This document shows positions 26,659 to 36,742 of a stretch of 64,000 bases of DNA, piece after piece. The number at the start of each line of letters is the position of its first letter. Positions within the stretch are counted from its first letter, which is position 1. The stretch covers positions 1-64,000 of the forward strand of contig NZ_KB895377.1 of assembly GCF_000374825.1 (NCBI RefSeq). The letters run 5' to 3'. A program made the position numbers and the translations under genes. Source of the stretch: Paenibacillus sanguinis 2301083 = DSM 16941. GTDB lineage: Bacteria > Bacillota > Bacilli > Paenibacillales > Paenibacillaceae. A model generated the notes under the pieces. It worked only from the letters and a program-made list of their open reading frames with translations, was not told the DNA's origin and made no database searches.

Positions 26659-27869
26659 GCTCGTCCGGTATGCACTTTGGCTTTGCCATATAGCTTGAGG
26701 CGGACCCATAGCGTATTGATGATCAACAGGCTGCCGGAGATGATAAACAGGCCTTCAATGCCGATATAACCCGAAAGAAATCCGCCAATCAGCGAGCCCA
26801 GCATATTGCCGAGAGCCAGTGTACTACTGTTGAATCCAAATGCCCGGCTCTCCATACCGTCCGGCGTATAATGACGGATCAAGGCGTTGACGCTGGGAAG
26901 GAGTCCACCCATAAATATACCCAGCATGAAGCGGACGGTAATGAGCTGCCACACGGATTGAACAAATGCCTGAGGGATAAGGGTACAGGCGGCTCCAACC
27001 AAGCAGAAGGTAAGCACACGATGCGCGCCAATCCGGTCACTGACTCTTCCGAGCACCGGAGAGGTGATTATATTGGAAATCCCGGTAGCTGCACTGACTA
27101 ACCCGGCCCAAAAGGCAACATCGGCAGTTTGACCGTGCAGCTTCTCTACATATAGCGGCAGCAGTGACATCGGGCTTAACATGGCGAATTGCAGCAAGAA
27201 GGTGACGGCAAACAAGGCAGCAAGTTGAGAGGTCTTGGTCAGCTCTCTTAGACCTTGCAGTACCGAGGGCTGAGGAGTATGGGCAGCTTCTTCGCGATTA
27301 AAGTTCTCGCGCACGAACAATAAAGCCAATACGGAGGCAAAGAACAACAGAGCGCCGGTGATGTAGAAGATAGGACGGAATCCAACCCAGCCAGCCAACA
27401 GACCGCCTATTAAGGGGCCCAGGATGGTACCGGCGACGAGTCCGGATTGTGTAAAGCCCATGGCAAAGCCCATTCTTTCCTTCGGAGCCGTTCCTGACAC
27501 CAAGGCCACGGATGCAGGGTTAAAGCCGGAGATGGTTCCGTTCAGGAGCCTCAGTCCCAGCAAATGCCAAGGCTCGGTAGCCAAGCCCATGAGCGTAATG
27601 ACGATGGCCATCCCAAAACCCGAGCGCAGCAGCATAATTTTGCGTCCGTATTTGTCAGCCAGCTTCCCCCATAACGGCTGAAAGATAAATGCTGTCGCAA
27701 AGTTGGCGGCAAAGATTGACCCGGCCCAAAGCCCGATGGCTTGTTCCCCCTGAACATGCAAATCTCTCGCTAAATACAGCGAGAGAAAGGGGGTAATCAT
27801 TGTCATTCCGGCGTTGACAAAAAATTGCCCTACCCAAAGCACCATGAGATTGACCTTCCACGTCTTCAA
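26655..27869 (-). CDS. MFS multidrug efflux-type transporter
   Basis: 404 aa with about 12 hydrophobic segments. The MFS loop 2-3 motif reads GKLADKYGRKIML and its repeat in the second half GRVSDRIGAHRVL; motif C-like GxxxGPxxGG appears as GTILGPLIGGLLAG, typical of drug:H+ antiporters. Substrate unknown. Tail-to-tail with alaX with a 4-bp overlap, so no terminator lies between. Confidence 0.88.
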   Translation of the reverse strand: MKTWKVNLMVLWVGQFFVNAGMTMITPFLSLYLARDLHVQGEQAIGLWAGSIFAANFATAFIFQPLWGKLADKYGRKIMLLRSGFGMAIVITLMGLATEPWHLLGLRLLNGTISGFNPASVALVSGTAPKERMGFAMGFTQSGLVAGTILGPLIGGLLAGWVGFRPIFYITGALLFFASVLALLFVRENFNREEAAHTPQPSVLQGLRELTKTSQLAALFAVTFLLQFAMLSPMSLLPLYVEKLHGQTADVAFWAGLVSAATGISNIITSPVLGRVSDRIGAHRVLTFCLVGAACTLIPQAFVQSVWQLITVRFMLGIFMGGLLPSVNALIRHYTPDGMESRAFGFNSSTLALGNMLGSLIGGFLSGYIGIEGLFIISGSLLIINTLWVRLKLYGKAKVHTGRA

Positions 27870-28090
27870 AGTGCCTCACTTCCTTTCATATCTGGTTGTC
27901 CAAACAAAGTCTTTCCATTATATCACATCCGGGGATGGCTCCGGTCTGAGTCAAACTTCATGCTCTCTTCCTTCGATTGTCGAAGGTTCGCCATCCGTTT
28001 TTCCGTTGTGAGAGTTGTTACTTACTTTTAAAAAGGGCATAATGTAAATTAGAACATTTATAATAGAATAAGTTTCAGGAGGCGTAGGGT

Positions 28091-29158
28091 TTGGCTTATA
28101 ATGATCGCTTGATCCGGGCTTTGCGACAGCAGGAAGTGGATCGCCTGCCGGTTTGGTACATGCGCCAGGCAGGAAGATACGATCCTGATTACCGGAAAAT
28201 TAAAGAAAAGTACAGTTTGCTTGAGATTTGCCGGCAACCCGAATTGGCAGCCGAGGTTACGATGATGCCTGTGCGCAAGCTTGGCGTAGACGCAGCTATT
28301 TTGTATTCCGACATTATGAATCCGGTTGCTTCACTGGGCATTGATTTTGATATCGTCAAGAATGTAGGGCCGGTAATCGAACAGCCCATACGCACGGAAG
28401 CGGACATTGAACGTCTGTGGCCGATTGACGTAGACAAGGACTTATCCCATATTTTACAAACGATTTCTATTTTGGACCGGGAGCTTGAGGTTCCCCTGAT
28501 TACCTTTGCCGGAGCCCCGTTTACGATTGCCTCTTACTTGATTGAAGGACGTCCGTCCAAAAGCTATATTCACACCAAGGCCATGATGTATGGACAGCCA
28601 GAGCTGTGGTTCAAGCTGATGGACAAACTGGGCGACATGGTCATTACTTATTTGCAGGCCCATGTCTTGCATGGTGCCAAGGCGTTGCAATTATTTGACA
28701 GCTGGGTGGGTGCTTTGGCCCCAGAAGATTTTAAAACTTATGTGCTTCCTACAATTACACGTATTTTTGCCGAACTTCGGCATTTGGATGTACCGAAAAT
28801 TTATTTTCCCGGCGTCAGCTCAGGGGAGTTGTTGCCAACACTGACGGGGATTGAGGCTGATGCCATCGGACTCGATTGGCGTGTATCCATATCGGAGGGA
28901 CGGCGGCGCCTGGGTCAGAGCTTTGCCGTACAGGGCAACCTGGACCCTTACCTGTTGACGGCGCCAATGAATGTGATAAAAGAACATGCGGCACGGATTA
29001 TTGATGAAGGGGTACTGTCGCCAGGCTATGTCTTCAATCTTGGGCACGGCTTGTTCCCTGAGGCTTCCCTTGAGAAGCTGCGGGAACTGACGGAATTCGT
29101 ACATGAGTATTCCCGGGAGGCGCTGATCCGGCAAAATGCCCCCGCACAGCATGGCTGA
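28091..29158 (+). CDS. hemE: Uroporphyrinogen decarboxylase
   Basis: Converts uroporphyrinogen III to coproporphyrinogen III. The hallmark PVWYMRQAGRYDPDYR is at the N-terminus and ITFAGAPFTIASYLIEG in the middle. 355 aa. TTG start at 28091 with SD CAGGAGG. First gene of hemE-hemH-hemG, the order known from Bacillus. A TATAAT at 28059-28064 may be its -10. Confidence 0.96.
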   Translation: MAYNDRLIRALRQQEVDRLPVWYMRQAGRYDPDYRKIKEKYSLLEICRQPELAAEVTMMPVRKLGVDAAILYSDIMNPVASLGIDFDIVKNVGPVIEQPIRTEADIERLWPIDVDKDLSHILQTISILDRELEVPLITFAGAPFTIASYLIEGRPSKSYIHTKAMMYGQPELWFKLMDKLGDMVITYLQAHVLHGAKALQLFDSWVGALAPEDFKTYVLPTITRIFAELRHLDVPKIYFPGVSSGELLPTLTGIEADAIGLDWRVSISEGRRRLGQSFAVQGNLDPYLLTAPMNVIKEHAARIIDEGVLSPGYVFNLGHGLFPEASLEKLRELTEFVHEYSREALIRQNAPAQHG

Positions 29159-29218
29159 TCATTCGGCTGGGATGACATATGACATAAACCAACTATTGAC
29201 CAGAGGTGAACAGGAATC

Positions 29219-30175
29219 GTGAAATTAAAGATCGGAGTATTGGTGATGTCCTACGGGACACCGCAAAGTTTGGATCAGGTCGAGGCCTATTATACGCATA
29301 TCCGGCGTGGTCATGCACCAACCCCTGAACAACTGCAGGAACTGGTTGGCCGGTATGAGGCCATCGTGGGTGGCTTTTTCCCCTTACGGGAGAATACCGA
29401 CAAGCAGGTTGCTGCCTTGCAGGAAACCTTGAATCAAATGACGGCGGACAAGAATGTAGAGTTCGTCTGCTATCAGGGGCTGAAGCATGCCTTTCCTTTC
29501 ATTGAGGACGGAGTAAATGCGATGGCAGCGGATGGCATTCATAAGGGGGTCGGTATTGTGTTGGCTCCGCATTACTCTGTTATGAGTATCGGTGGCTACA
29601 TCAAGCGGGCTCAGGCACAGGCGCAGGAAGCGGGAGTAACTATGAAATTTGTGGAGAGCTATCATCTTCATCCCAAATTAATTGACGCTTTTGCGGCGAG
29701 AGTAGCGAAGAAACTGGACGAATTTGAAGAAGCGGGTGCGGTGCGTGATCAGGTACAGGTATTGTTCAGTGCCCACAGCTTGCCTGAACGAACGGTGCAA
29801 ATGGGCGATCCATACCGTGACCAATTGCTTGAGACTTCGGAGGCCGTAGGAAGAAAGGCCAAGCTTAGCTCCTGGCAATTTACGTGGCAAAGCGCGGGAC
29901 GAACAGCCGAGCCTTGGCTTGGCCCCGATATTCTCGACACATTAAAGGAACTGAGCCGTAAGCAGGTGGAGGATGTGCTTGTTGCTCCGGTGGGCTTTGT
30001 GTCCGATCATCTGGAGGTACTCTACGATCTGGATATTGAAGCCAAGACCGTAGCGAAAGAACTGGACATGCGTCTGGAGCGCATTGAATCCTTAAATACG
30101 GAACCGCTATATATGGAGACGTTAGCTGACATGGTTATGAGAACTTCGGAATGGGAAAGAGATGAAGATGAATGA
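29219..30175 (+). CDS. hemH: Ferrochelatase (coproporphyrin ferrochelatase type)
   Basis: Inserts Fe2+ into the porphyrin; in Firmicutes the substrate is coproporphyrin III. N-terminal VLVMSYGTP, active-site SAHSLPE, and C-terminal GFVSDHLEVLYDLD with the conserved His/Glu. 318 aa. GTG start after AGAGGTG. Stop overlaps the hemG start (ATGA). Confidence 0.95.
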   Translation: MKLKIGVLVMSYGTPQSLDQVEAYYTHIRRGHAPTPEQLQELVGRYEAIVGGFFPLRENTDKQVAALQETLNQMTADKNVEFVCYQGLKHAFPFIEDGVNAMAADGIHKGVGIVLAPHYSVMSIGGYIKRAQAQAQEAGVTMKFVESYHLHPKLIDAFAARVAKKLDEFEEAGAVRDQVQVLFSAHSLPERTVQMGDPYRDQLLETSEAVGRKAKLSSWQFTWQSAGRTAEPWLGPDILDTLKELSRKQVEDVLVAPVGFVSDHLEVLYDLDIEAKTVAKELDMRLERIESLNTEPLYMETLADMVMRTSEWERDEDE

Positions 30176-31605
30176 GTGAAGCCTCCTGTAATGTGGTCAT
30201 TGTCGGCGGGGGATTGACCGGCCTGTCCGCAGCGTTTTATGTCCGCAAATTTTACAGAGAACAGGGTGTGACGCCACGGATTACTGTGGTGGAAAAAGAA
30301 AGTGTCCCGGGTGGCAAAATTGAAACGTTGCGTAAGGGCGAATTCGTGATTGAGAAGGGTCCGGATTCCTTCCTGGCTCGCAAGACGGCCATGATCGATC
30401 TGGCGAGAGAGCTTGGTCTGGAGCAGGAGCTAGTCTCTATGAACCCAGAGGCCAAGAAGACATATATCGTTAGCGGTGGCAAACTGCACCCGATGCCGTC
30501 CGGCCTCGTGCTGGGGATTCCTACGGAGCTAAGTCCATTTCTGCGCAGCGGGCTCCTGAGTTGGAGCGGCAAGGCGAGGGCGATGCTTGATCTGGTGATG
30601 CCGCCCAGACAAAGTACGGAGGATGAATCACTTGGAGCGTTCATTGAACGACGGTTGGGCGCGGAGGTTCTGCAAAATATTACCGAGCCGCTGCTGGCCG
30701 GAATTTATGCTGGAGACACCTATAAGCTGAGCTTACAGTCGACTTTCCCGCAGTTCGGAGAGGCGGAGCGCGCCAATGGCAGCCTTATCAAGGGGATGAT
30801 GGGTGGCAAGAAGCCGGCGGAGACGCATACAGGGACTAAACGCAGTGCCTTCCTGACGTTTCGCAAGGGTCTGCAAACTCTGGTTGAAGGGTTAACAGCT
30901 TCGTTATCAGATATTCATCTGCGTCTTGAGAGTGAAGTTACAGAAATTCGCCCTGTCTCAGGCAAAGAAAACGGCCATTATCAAGTACTGCTGAATACGG
31001 GAGAATCGCTGGAGGCTGACGAGGTTATCGTTACCGTGCAAGCCTTTGCCGCAGCCGAGCTTTTGCGTCCTCATGTTGACGTTGCCGCGCTGGATGCGAT
31101 TAATTATGTTTCTGTTGCCAATGTGGTAATGGCCTTCGACAAAAAGGATGTTGCAGGGTTATTCGACGGCTCAGGTTTCCTTGTACCTCGCAGGGAAGGC
31201 ATGAACATTACCGCATGCACCTGGACCGGTGTCAAATGGTTGCATACGAGTCCTGACGATAAAATGCTGTTGCGTTGCTACGTGGGACGCTCCGGGGATG
31301 AAGAGAAGGTGTTTCTGTCCGACGAGGAGTTGACAGAGCTTGTGCTTAACGACCTGAACAAGCTGATGGAAGTCAAGGCCCGTCCGCTATTCACAGAGAT
31401 TACCCGGCTTCCGAAGTCGATGCCGCAATATCCGGTGGGCCATCTGCAGCAGTTGGCTGATCTTCGCCAACACCTTGAAGCGAAGTTGCCTGGTGTATAT
31501 GCTACCGGAGCGGCCTTTCACGGGGTTGGCTTGCCTGATTGTATCCGACAAGCCAGGGAATTGGCTGAGCGCATGGCATCGGGGCTGAAGGCAGCACAAC
31601 CGTAA
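30172..31605 (+). CDS. hemG: Coproporphyrinogen III/protoporphyrinogen oxidase
   Basis: FAD-dependent HemY/CgoX-type oxidase. The dinucleotide-binding N-terminus VIVGGGLTGLSAAFYVRK is followed by VVEKESVPGGKIET, and the C-terminus has the second FAD-contact VYATGAAFHGVGLPDCIRQA. 477 aa. In Gram-positives it oxidises coproporphyrinogen III before iron insertion. Translationally coupled to hemH and ends at a hairpin. No hemQ is in the window. Confidence 0.95.
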   Translation: MSEASCNVVIVGGGLTGLSAAFYVRKFYREQGVTPRITVVEKESVPGGKIETLRKGEFVIEKGPDSFLARKTAMIDLARELGLEQELVSMNPEAKKTYIVSGGKLHPMPSGLVLGIPTELSPFLRSGLLSWSGKARAMLDLVMPPRQSTEDESLGAFIERRLGAEVLQNITEPLLAGIYAGDTYKLSLQSTFPQFGEAERANGSLIKGMMGGKKPAETHTGTKRSAFLTFRKGLQTLVEGLTASLSDIHLRLESEVTEIRPVSGKENGHYQVLLNTGESLEADEVIVTVQAFAAAELLRPHVDVAALDAINYVSVANVVMAFDKKDVAGLFDGSGFLVPRREGMNITACTWTGVKWLHTSPDDKMLLRCYVGRSGDEEKVFLSDEELTELVLNDLNKLMEVKARPLFTEITRLPKSMPQYPVGHLQQLADLRQHLEAKLPGVYATGAAFHGVGLPDCIRQARELAERMASGLKAAQP

Positions 31606-31642
31606 TATGGGAAAGGTTTTGCGCTGAGATCTGGGACGTTGG

Positions 31643-31680
31643 AGCCCCTTGCCTGCAAATTAGGCGAGGGGTTCTATTTA
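31643..31680 (+). terminator. Terminator of hemEHG
   Basis: AGCCCCTTGCCT pairs with AGGCGAGGGGTT (one G-U near the middle), then T-rich sequence. Confidence 0.75.
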
Positions 31681-31743
31681 TTTCCCGATACCTGATATAA
31701 TAAAATCAATACGGTTTGAAATATGGTTTCAAAGGAGTCCGTA

Positions 31744-33075
31744 ATGTATCCACCAAGATCGCAGAAGAACAAGCAAAAGCAGCAGGAGAACCGGCGGCTT
31801 CAGAACCGGATATGGCTCCTGCTTAATTTAACTCTGCTCACTCTGATTTTTGTGCTGGGGACTTATTTTTATGTCGAAGTGCGAACCCAGCAGAGAGGTC
31901 TGGAGACAGAAGCTCCAGAGTATCTGCCACCCACAGAGTCACTGGATGATGGCTTGGCCTATCTGGGGGGAGAGGCTGGGGAGGAAGAAACGACAGAGCC
32001 TGTAGAGGAGCAGGAAGCAAACGGGCGAAACGTGGAAAAAGAGGCTTTGATCGAACCGGAGGAGACAGATGCTTCAGAACCGTTAGCTTCCTATGAACCA
32101 CCGGCTGATGCACCTAGGAGCAGCGAAGCAGCAGGAGAAGATTTGCTGATTCATTTCGCCGGGGATACGATGTTTTCCGGTAAAGTGCAGGAGCGATTGG
32201 AGAAGAAGGGGTATGATTTTCCCTATGCATATATCCGGGAGCTGTTTGAACAGGATGACTTGAGCCTGTTAAACCTGGAGACACCGGTAACGGAGGGCGG
32301 GCAGCCGGCTGAGAACAAGGCCTATGTGTTCAAGTCCCCGGTCAAGGCGCTTGCGCCCATGGTCAAGGCCGGTGTGGATGCGGTTGGACTGGCCAATAAC
32401 CATATCCTTGATCAGGGTATCTCCGGACTTAAAGATACTTTGAAGGCGCTGCAGGAGCATAATATAGCCTATGCCGGGGCCGGTCATGACGAGGGCGAAG
32501 CCTATGCTCCTGTATATCTGGAGCGTAAGGGAATCAAGGTTGCCTTGCTATCATTCAGCCGGGTCGTGCCGAAATCCAGCTGGGCTGCGGGGGCTAATCA
32601 CGCAGGGGTAGCCTCGGTGTATTCGCCTAAGCGAGCGTTGGAAGCGATTCGTACGGCGAAGGAGAATGCCGATCTTGTGCTGGTTATGAGCCATTGGGGC
32701 AAAGAGCGGACAACAGTCCTGGAGGAGCATCAGCAGGAGTTGGCCCATGCCTATATTGATGCCGGGGCTGATCTGATCATCGGCAGCCATCCCCATGTGA
32801 TACAGGGGCTGGAGCAATACAAGGGTAAATGGATTGTTTATAGTACGGGCAATTTTATTTTCACCAAATCGAAGGACCCGAAGACATGGGAGACTGCGGT
32901 ATTCGCAGCGGTGTACACGAAGGAGGGAGCATGCAGACTGCGCCTGATCCCATACCGTACTGAATTGGGCCAACCGGTGCCGATGAACGCGGAGGAGGGA
33001 AGCAAGCTGCTTAACGAGATCGCAGAGATATCTCCCGGTGTGACAATTACAGAAACCGGCGAAGTATTCGGGTAG
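31744..33075 (+). CDS. CapA-family protein (poly-gamma-glutamate synthesis/metallophosphatase-like)
   Basis: 443 aa. A basic N-terminus and one membrane anchor (WLLLNLTLLTLIFVLGTYFYV), an acidic spacer, then the CapA/PGA_cap domain. Metal-site motifs of calcineurin-like CapA are present: FAGDTMFSG, LLNLETPV, GLANNHILDQG, MSHWGKE and GSHPHVIQG. CapA proteins help export or anchor poly-gamma-glutamate; stand-alone members such as this one may act on other wall polymers. No capBC genes lie nearby. ATG 31744 follows AAAGGAG; upstream in-frame ATG 31723 precedes that SD. Confidence 0.88.
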   Translation: MYPPRSQKNKQKQQENRRLQNRIWLLLNLTLLTLIFVLGTYFYVEVRTQQRGLETEAPEYLPPTESLDDGLAYLGGEAGEEETTEPVEEQEANGRNVEKEALIEPEETDASEPLASYEPPADAPRSSEAAGEDLLIHFAGDTMFSGKVQERLEKKGYDFPYAYIRELFEQDDLSLLNLETPVTEGGQPAENKAYVFKSPVKALAPMVKAGVDAVGLANNHILDQGISGLKDTLKALQEHNIAYAGAGHDEGEAYAPVYLERKGIKVALLSFSRVVPKSSWAAGANHAGVASVYSPKRALEAIRTAKENADLVLVMSHWGKERTTVLEEHQQELAHAYIDAGADLIIGSHPHVIQGLEQYKGKWIVYSTGNFIFTKSKDPKTWETAVFAAVYTKEGACRLRLIPYRTELGQPVPMNAEEGSKLLNEIAEISPGVTITETGEVFG

Positions 33076-33153
33076 CAAGAGAGAAGGATTATTCAGAGGA
33101 AACGAAGCGTCTGCCCGAGAATCTGGGGACGACTATATAGGGAGGACGAGAAG

Positions 33154-33798
33154 ATGATGAACAAACTGATCGCAAACGTGTACTGCGTAGGCCGAAATTA
33201 CAAGGCCCATGCTGAGGAACTGGGCAATGATGTGCCATCCGAGCCGATGATATTCCTCAAGCCATCCCATGCGGTTGCCGTGATGGACGGAACCGGGCTT
33301 CAGCTTCCGGCTGATCGGGGCTCCGTACACTATGAGGTGGAATTGGTTCTGCGCATCGCCAGAGATTACAAACCGGGAATGACGGTGGATGAATTAGTGG
33401 ACGTCATGGCGTTTGGTATCGACTTTACGCTGCGCGATGTCCAGAACACCGTGAGAGAACAGGGAAATCCGTGGACCCCGGCCAAGGGCTTCCTTAAGTC
33501 CGCGCCGATTACTCCTTATCTGGCCTTCCCTGGAGCCGTGGAGACAGCCCTTGCCGACTTTGTGTTGCGCAAGAATGGGGAGACGGTCCAGCAGGGCAAC
33601 ATTAGCCGTATGATTTTTCCGTTGCAGCAAATCGTCGATTACATCGCGGCCAATTACGGCTTGGGTGAAGGGGACCTGATCTTCACCGGTACACCGGAAG
33701 GCGTGGGACCCGTTTATCAGGGAGACAAGCTGGAGATTTCTTATGACTCCCGGGTGCTGGGCAGTTGTACTGTGGAGTCCGGCCCGTCTGCTTCATGA
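33154..33798 (+). CDS. Fumarylacetoacetate hydrolase-family protein
   Basis: 214 aa, a single FAH C-terminal-type domain. N-terminal VGRNYKAHAEELG, metal-binding HYEVELVLRI, GIDFTLRDVQ, and the C-terminal IFTGTPEGVGPV are diagnostic. Members act as acylpyruvases or oxaloacetate decarboxylases/tautomerases; which applies is not decided. SD GGGAGGACGAG. Its stop overlaps the DUF92 start. Confidence 0.92.
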   Translation: MMNKLIANVYCVGRNYKAHAEELGNDVPSEPMIFLKPSHAVAVMDGTGLQLPADRGSVHYEVELVLRIARDYKPGMTVDELVDVMAFGIDFTLRDVQNTVREQGNPWTPAKGFLKSAPITPYLAFPGAVETALADFVLRKNGETVQQGNISRMIFPLQQIVDYIAANYGLGEGDLIFTGTPEGVGPVYQGDKLEISYDSRVLGSCTVESGPSAS

Positions 33799-34625
33799 TG
33801 ACGGATTGGTTGATCGGGTTCGTCTGTGCCCTGATCGTGTCGGGCGCCGCTTATGCAAAAAGATCGCTATCCTTATCGGGGATGCTTGCTGCGCTGGTGA
33901 TGGGGACGGTGTATTATGGCGCAGGCAATCTGTTCTGGTTCGGTATTTTGCTGCTCTTCTTCGTGAGTTCTTCGATATTCTCTCACCTTCGCCGCGAGCG
34001 TAAGCAGGAACTGGAGAAGTCCTATGCCAAGAGCGGCCGCCGGGATGCAGCACAGGTATTGGCTAACGGTGGACTTGGGATGCTGGCTTGCTTGGGCAAC
34101 TTCATTTGGCCTTCGCCGGGCTGGGCGTATTTCTTTGTTGGCACCATGGCGGCGGTCACAGCGGACACCTGGGCCACCGAATGGGGGGGACTGAGCAAGT
34201 CGCCACCCCACTCTATACGGAGTGGCCGGGTTATACCCCCGGGAACCTCGGGAGGAGTTACTTGGCTTGGAAGTATGGCAGCACTAGCGGGAGCTGTGTG
34301 CATCGGCGGAGCTGCCTGGCTGTTGTTGCTATGGACAGATGGTGTAGCAGGCAGTAGCGTTGGGGTTATTTTACTGGCCTTGGTCAAGTGGGGGATGGTT
34401 GGAGGACTTTCCGGCATGGCTGGCGCCTTCGCTGATTCCTGGTTGGGAGCAACCCTCCAGCGTATGCAGCGTTGCCCGGTGTGCGGCAAGGAAGTCGAGG
34501 TGGCCTTTCACTGCGGTCAGGGTACCTTGCCTTCAAGGGGCCTAAGCTGGATGAGCAATGACATGGTGAATTTACTCAGTTCTCTTGGGGCAGGGCTGCT
34601 GGCCTGGGGAATCGGGATGATATGA
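33795..34625 (+). CDS. DUF92 family membrane protein
   Basis: 276 aa with six or more membrane segments. The family signature appears as TADTWATEWGGLSKSPP and GTSGGVTWLGSMAALAG, with DSWLGATLQRMQRCPVCGKE near the end. Plant VTE6 and human TMEM19 are relatives; VTE6 is a phytyl-phosphate kinase, so a polyprenol-related kinase role is a guess. ATG 33795 overlaps the FAH-gene stop (ATGATG). Confidence 0.88.
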   Translation: MMTDWLIGFVCALIVSGAAYAKRSLSLSGMLAALVMGTVYYGAGNLFWFGILLLFFVSSSIFSHLRRERKQELEKSYAKSGRRDAAQVLANGGLGMLACLGNFIWPSPGWAYFFVGTMAAVTADTWATEWGGLSKSPPHSIRSGRVIPPGTSGGVTWLGSMAALAGAVCIGGAAWLLLLWTDGVAGSSVGVILLALVKWGMVGGLSGMAGAFADSWLGATLQRMQRCPVCGKEVEVAFHCGQGTLPSRGLSWMSNDMVNLLSSLGAGLLAWGIGMI

Positions 34626-34641
34626 TAAAGTAGGGATTAAT

Positions 34642-36600
34642 ATGAATATATTGACGGTAGAGAGCTTGACGAAGACGTATGGGGAGAAGGTATTGTTCAA
34701 AGATGCCTCCTTCGGGATGGACGAGAACGATAAGATCGGGATTATCGGTGTCAATGGAACGGGGAAATCGACTTTCCTTAAAGTCATCGCTGGCCTGGAT
34801 CAGCCTGATGAGGGAAGAGTGTCGATCAATCGGGATGCGAGAGTGACCTTTCTGGCTCAAAATCCAGAGTATGACCCGGATATCACGGTTTTACGTGGTG
34901 TGTTCCAAAGCGGAGGATCCGAACTGCAGGTGGTATCGGCCTATATGGAAGTGGAGGAAGCACTCCAGCAGCAGCCCGGCGATGAGAGGCTGCAAGCTGA
35001 AGTCCTGCGCTTGTCTCAGGAGATGGATCGGCTGCAAGCCTGGACTTTGGTCAGCGATGCCAAAAGCGTGTTGTCAAGATTGGGAATTGCCGACTTTACC
35101 CAGCGTATGGGCCAATTGTCCGGGGGACAGCGCAAGCGGGTAGCGTTAGCTTCGGCGCTAATTATCCCTTCGGAACTGTTGATCCTGGACGAGCCTACCA
35201 ACCATATCGATAATGATTCGGTCGCTTGGCTGGAGACGTATTTACAGAAGCGGCGTGGCGCGTTGCTGCTGATTACGCATGACCGCTATTTTCTGGACCG
35301 GGTATGCAACGTCATGCTGGAGCTTGATCATGGACGTTTGTTCCGCTATGAGGCCAACTATAGCCGGTTCCTGGAGCTCAAGAGCGAGCGTGAGGAACGC
35401 GAAGCCGCTTCTGAGCAGAAGAGAAAAAATCTGCTGCGTACCGAGCTGGCCTGGATTCGTCGGGGAGCGCAAGCGCGCTCGACCAAGCAGAAGGCCCGGA
35501 TCGAACGCTTTGAGCAACTGCAAGCAGCGGGGCCGGAGTCCAGAAATAATCAACTGGATATTTCAGTTGCATCCACCAGGTTGGGGCGCAAAATTTTGGA
35601 GATTGAGGGCTTAAGCAAAGCCATTCCGGGCCGTGTGTTGATTAAGGAGTTAACCTACACCGCTATTCCGGGGGATCGCGTGGGCATTGTAGGCCCTAAC
35701 GGCAGCGGCAAATCGACGCTATTGAACCTGATTGCCGGACGCATTCAACCTGATGCCGGTGAGATTGTGACGGGTCAAACTGTCAATCTCGGTTACTTTA
35801 CTCAGGAACATCAGGAAATGGACGGAAGTCAGCGGGTTATCGAGTATGTAAAAGAAGCAGCCGAGGTGGTTACTACGGCGGATGGTTCACGCATTACCGC
35901 TTCGCAGATGCTGGAGCGTTTCCTGTTCTCGTCTGACATGCAGTGGACGCCAATCAGCAAGCTGTCGGGCGGAGAGAGACGGCGGCTGTACTTGCTGCGG
36001 GTGCTGATGGGTGCGCCTAATGTGCTGTTGCTGGATGAACCGACTAATGATCTGGATATCCAAACGCTCTCGGTATTGGAAGCCTATCTGGATGAATTTC
36101 CCGGTGCTGTCTTCGTTGTATCTCATGACCGCTATTTTCTGGACCGGACTGTGGACAAAATTATGGCCTTCGAGGGGGACGGGATCGTTGCGGTCCATGT
36201 GGGTGACTATAGCGATTATGAGGAACGGGTGCAGGCGGGGAATAATTCCAAGGGGGCTAATGCTTCCAGCCTGCGGGGAAGTGAGGCCGCTTCTGCTCCC
36301 GCCGGCAAGCCGCAAGGTCAGCCGAATATCGGAGGACGCGAGTCTTCACGCGTTGAGAAGCTGAAATTCAGCTATAACGAGCAGCGAGAGTATGATACGA
36401 TCGATGCTACTATCGAAGCCGCCGAGCAGCGCTTGACCACTATTACAGAGGACATGGAGGCGGCAGCCAGCGATGCCATGCGACTCCAGGAGCTGATGCT
36501 GGCTCAGCAAGCAGCCGAGGCTGAATTGGAGCGCCTGATGGAGCGCTGGACTTACTTGAACGAGTTGGCCGAGAAGATAGAGGCGGGGCGCCATTCTTGA
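34642..36600 (+). CDS. ABC-F ATPase, Uup/YfmR type
   Basis: 652 aa with two ABC domains and no membrane part. Walker A sites GVNGTGKST and GPNGSGKST; signatures LSGGQRKR and LSGGERRR; Walker B ILDEPTNHID and LLDEPTNDLD. The inter-domain linker is highly charged (about 235-300), and a C-terminal coiled coil (residues 565-645) follows a Gly/Ser/Ala spacer, as in Uup. Such proteins act on stalled ribosomes; Bacillus YfmR works with EF-P. An antibiotic-resistance role is less likely given the C-terminal coiled coil. Confidence 0.9.
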   Translation: MNILTVESLTKTYGEKVLFKDASFGMDENDKIGIIGVNGTGKSTFLKVIAGLDQPDEGRVSINRDARVTFLAQNPEYDPDITVLRGVFQSGGSELQVVSAYMEVEEALQQQPGDERLQAEVLRLSQEMDRLQAWTLVSDAKSVLSRLGIADFTQRMGQLSGGQRKRVALASALIIPSELLILDEPTNHIDNDSVAWLETYLQKRRGALLLITHDRYFLDRVCNVMLELDHGRLFRYEANYSRFLELKSEREEREAASEQKRKNLLRTELAWIRRGAQARSTKQKARIERFEQLQAAGPESRNNQLDISVASTRLGRKILEIEGLSKAIPGRVLIKELTYTAIPGDRVGIVGPNGSGKSTLLNLIAGRIQPDAGEIVTGQTVNLGYFTQEHQEMDGSQRVIEYVKEAAEVVTTADGSRITASQMLERFLFSSDMQWTPISKLSGGERRRLYLLRVLMGAPNVLLLDEPTNDLDIQTLSVLEAYLDEFPGAVFVVSHDRYFLDRTVDKIMAFEGDGIVAVHVGDYSDYEERVQAGNNSKGANASSLRGSEAASAPAGKPQGQPNIGGRESSRVEKLKFSYNEQREYDTIDATIEAAEQRLTTITEDMEAAASDAMRLQELMLAQQAAEAELERLMERWTYLNELAEKIEAGRHS

Positions 36601-36623
36601 ACGGCCTGCTAAAACAGAGCAGC

Positions 36624-36667
36624 AAAGAGGAAAGCCGGGAACCCTCAGGCTTTTCTCTTCTTTTTTG
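36624..36667 (+). terminator. Terminator of the ABC-F gene
   Basis: AGAGGAAAGCC pairs with GGCTTTTCTCT, followed by TTCTTTTTT. Confidence 0.85.
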
Positions 36668-36720
36668 CCCAAGAAGCGGCGAAATGCTCATTTTTTGAGC
36701 AAGCCACCTGTCAGTCAAGA

Positions 36721-36729
36721 TGGTATAAT
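36721..36729 (+). promoter_or_regulatory. Extended -10 promoter of the MATE leader
   Basis: TGGTATAAT gives a TG-n-TATAAT extended -10; no convincing -35. Transcription from here would give a leader of about 345 nt before the MATE start. Confidence 0.5.
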
Positions 36730-36742
36730 ACACGTTGGAGCT